DNA of 5,865 nt from Phycisphaerales bacterium (lineage in GTDB: Bacteria; Planctomycetota; Phycisphaerae; Phycisphaerales; UBA1924): positions 1-5,865 of the forward strand of contig JAIEQQ010000112.1 in NCBI GenBank assembly GCA_019747615.1, in the 5' to 3' direction. Positions 5,043-5,865 of this stretch are shown here, in pieces; the stretch's first letter is position 1, and each line of letters starts with the position of its first letter. A program made the position numbers and the translations under genes. The notes beneath the pieces are model-generated. The model saw only the letters and a list, made by a program, of their open reading frames with translations. It had not been told where the DNA came from and ran no database searches.

Positions 5043-5865
5043 TCAGGAGCTGGGCGTGAGCTTCAGATCGCGGATCGCATCGATGATGCGTTGGTGGGTG
5101 CGTGGCTCAGCGGCGATGACGCCGCGGGTGCGGTTCATCTTCACATCGCCGAAGTACGGCGTGTTTCCGAGCACATCGCTGACGCACCCGCCGGCCTTGA
5201 GGACCAGCAGCGCTCCGGGGGCGTGGTCCCAGGTGTTCTCGCGATACTCGGGCTTAGGAATGCGGATGTAGGCGTCGGCGCGCCCGAGCGCGACCATGGC
5301 ATATTTGCATTGGCCGTCGGCCTCGGAGGGGACGGTCATATCGCCGAGGTGGCTGATGACGCGATCCATCGAGGAGCGGTCGGAGTGCCCACGTTCGACG
5401 GAGCGGACGAGGCGGGGGGGCTGGCCGGGTGCGAGCGGCTCTCGCACGATGCGCTTCCAGCGCTCTGGCTGCAACGCGTCGGCGGCGGCGATGAGCCAGA
5501 CGCCTGGTTCGGGGTCGCGCGCATCGGCGGCGACGATGCAGCCGCCGTGCTCGTCGACTTCAACGCCGCGGGCTGGATCGGGCGAGAGGTTTGGACACGC
5601 GACGGCGCTGACGATCGGGCGACCGCTCTGGACAAGGGCCAGGCACACGGCGTATTGCTGCCCTCGCAAGAAGCCCTTGGTGCCGTCGATCGGATCGGTG
5701 GTCCAGAAGGGCGCGTGATCGATCACTTCGCCCTGATCATTTTTGGTTTGTTCGATCACGCCGTCGCCGAGATCGATCGCGTCAAGGAACTGCGCGTGCG
5801 TGGCGTCGGGCCAGGTCTTGCTCTGGTGCAGCGCGTCAACGGCGCGCTCGACGTGCTCGATGCTG
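5043..5865 (-). CDS. 3'(2'),5'-bisphosphate nucleotidase, Hal2/CysQ-type, inositol monophosphatase superfamily (5' end outside window)
   Basis: The frame is open from the stop at 5043-5045 to the window edge, giving 273 visible residues. The full protein is probably about 320-350, so the N-terminal part is missing. The GTG at 5759 is an internal valine, not the start. Visible motifs are FWTTDPIDGTKGFLR (metal site DPIDGT at visible residues 57-62), QQYAVCLALV, ACPNL, SVERGHSD, DGQCKYAMVALGRADAYIRI, and WDHAPG (about 212-217), matching the superfamily's second metal-binding motif WDxAxG. The enzyme removes the 3'-phosphate from 3'-phosphoadenosine 5'-phosphate, the by-product of sulfate assimilation and sulfotransfer, in the cytoplasm, using Mg. 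GFLRGxQYAVCLAL is closer to the Hal2 branch than to plain inositol monophosphatase. The upstream Glu-rich metal motif lies outside the window. The gene is followed 83 bases later by the esterase start; no functional link is evident. Confidence 0.88.
   Translation of the reverse strand, partial: SIEHVERAVDALHQSKTWPDATHAQFLDAIDLGDGVIEQTKNDQGEVIDHAPFWTTDPIDGTKGFLRGQQYAVCLALVQSGRPIVSAVACPNLSPDPARGVEVDEHGGCIVAADARDPEPGVWLIAAADALQPERWKRIVREPLAPGQPPRLVRSVERGHSDRSSMDRVISHLGDMTVPSEADGQCKYAMVALGRADAYIRIPKPEYRENTWDHAPGALLVLKAGGCVSDVLGNTPYFGDVKMNRTRGVIAAEPRTHQRIIDAIRDLKLTPSS

Overview
The window looks like a piece of a high-GC bacterial chromosome, most probably from a planctomycete of the Phycisphaerae type. 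That assignment is inferred from three things: a gene tail ending in a PEP-CTERM-like sorting signal written with PAP, a secreted esterase ending in a dockerin-like pair of Ca-binding loops, and two well-formed genes with no Shine-Dalgarno sequence. No rRNA, tRNA, transposase or CRISPR array was found.

Layout from left to right. Bases 2-88 are the tail of a + strand surface-protein gene, followed by a strong intrinsic terminator (172-203). Bases 89-525 hold no intact gene, but 251-404 carry a decayed minus-strand copy of the C-terminus of a family 4 glycosyltransferase. Next is a + strand gene (526-1887) for a secreted or lipid-anchored, Cys-rich protein of unknown function, visibly lower in GC than its neighbours. 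It converges on three minus-strand genes: an intact WbuB-like glycosyltransferase (1912-3123), a secreted multidomain esterase (3274-4959), and a Hal2/CysQ-type 3'(2'),5'-bisphosphate nucleotidase whose 5' end lies beyond the right edge (5043-5865).

The most notable structure is a direct repeat. Bases 311-400 match 1951-2040 at a constant 1640-base offset with no gaps, and both copies encode the same glycosyltransferase segment on the minus strand. The unknown lower-GC gene lies between them. This suggests either that a gene was inserted into a former glycosyltransferase pair, or that a partial duplication has decayed. Other points are a G9 tract inside a candidate promoter of the unknown gene, five 8-base tandem repeats directly upstream of the glycosyltransferase, and -10-like boxes so close to two start codons that leaderless transcripts are plausible.

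The genes do not form one obvious pathway. The glycosyltransferase acts in surface polysaccharide assembly, the esterase in extracellular carbohydrate-ester breakdown, and the nucleotidase in sulfur-nucleotide housekeeping. I see no clear defence system or complete novel system here.
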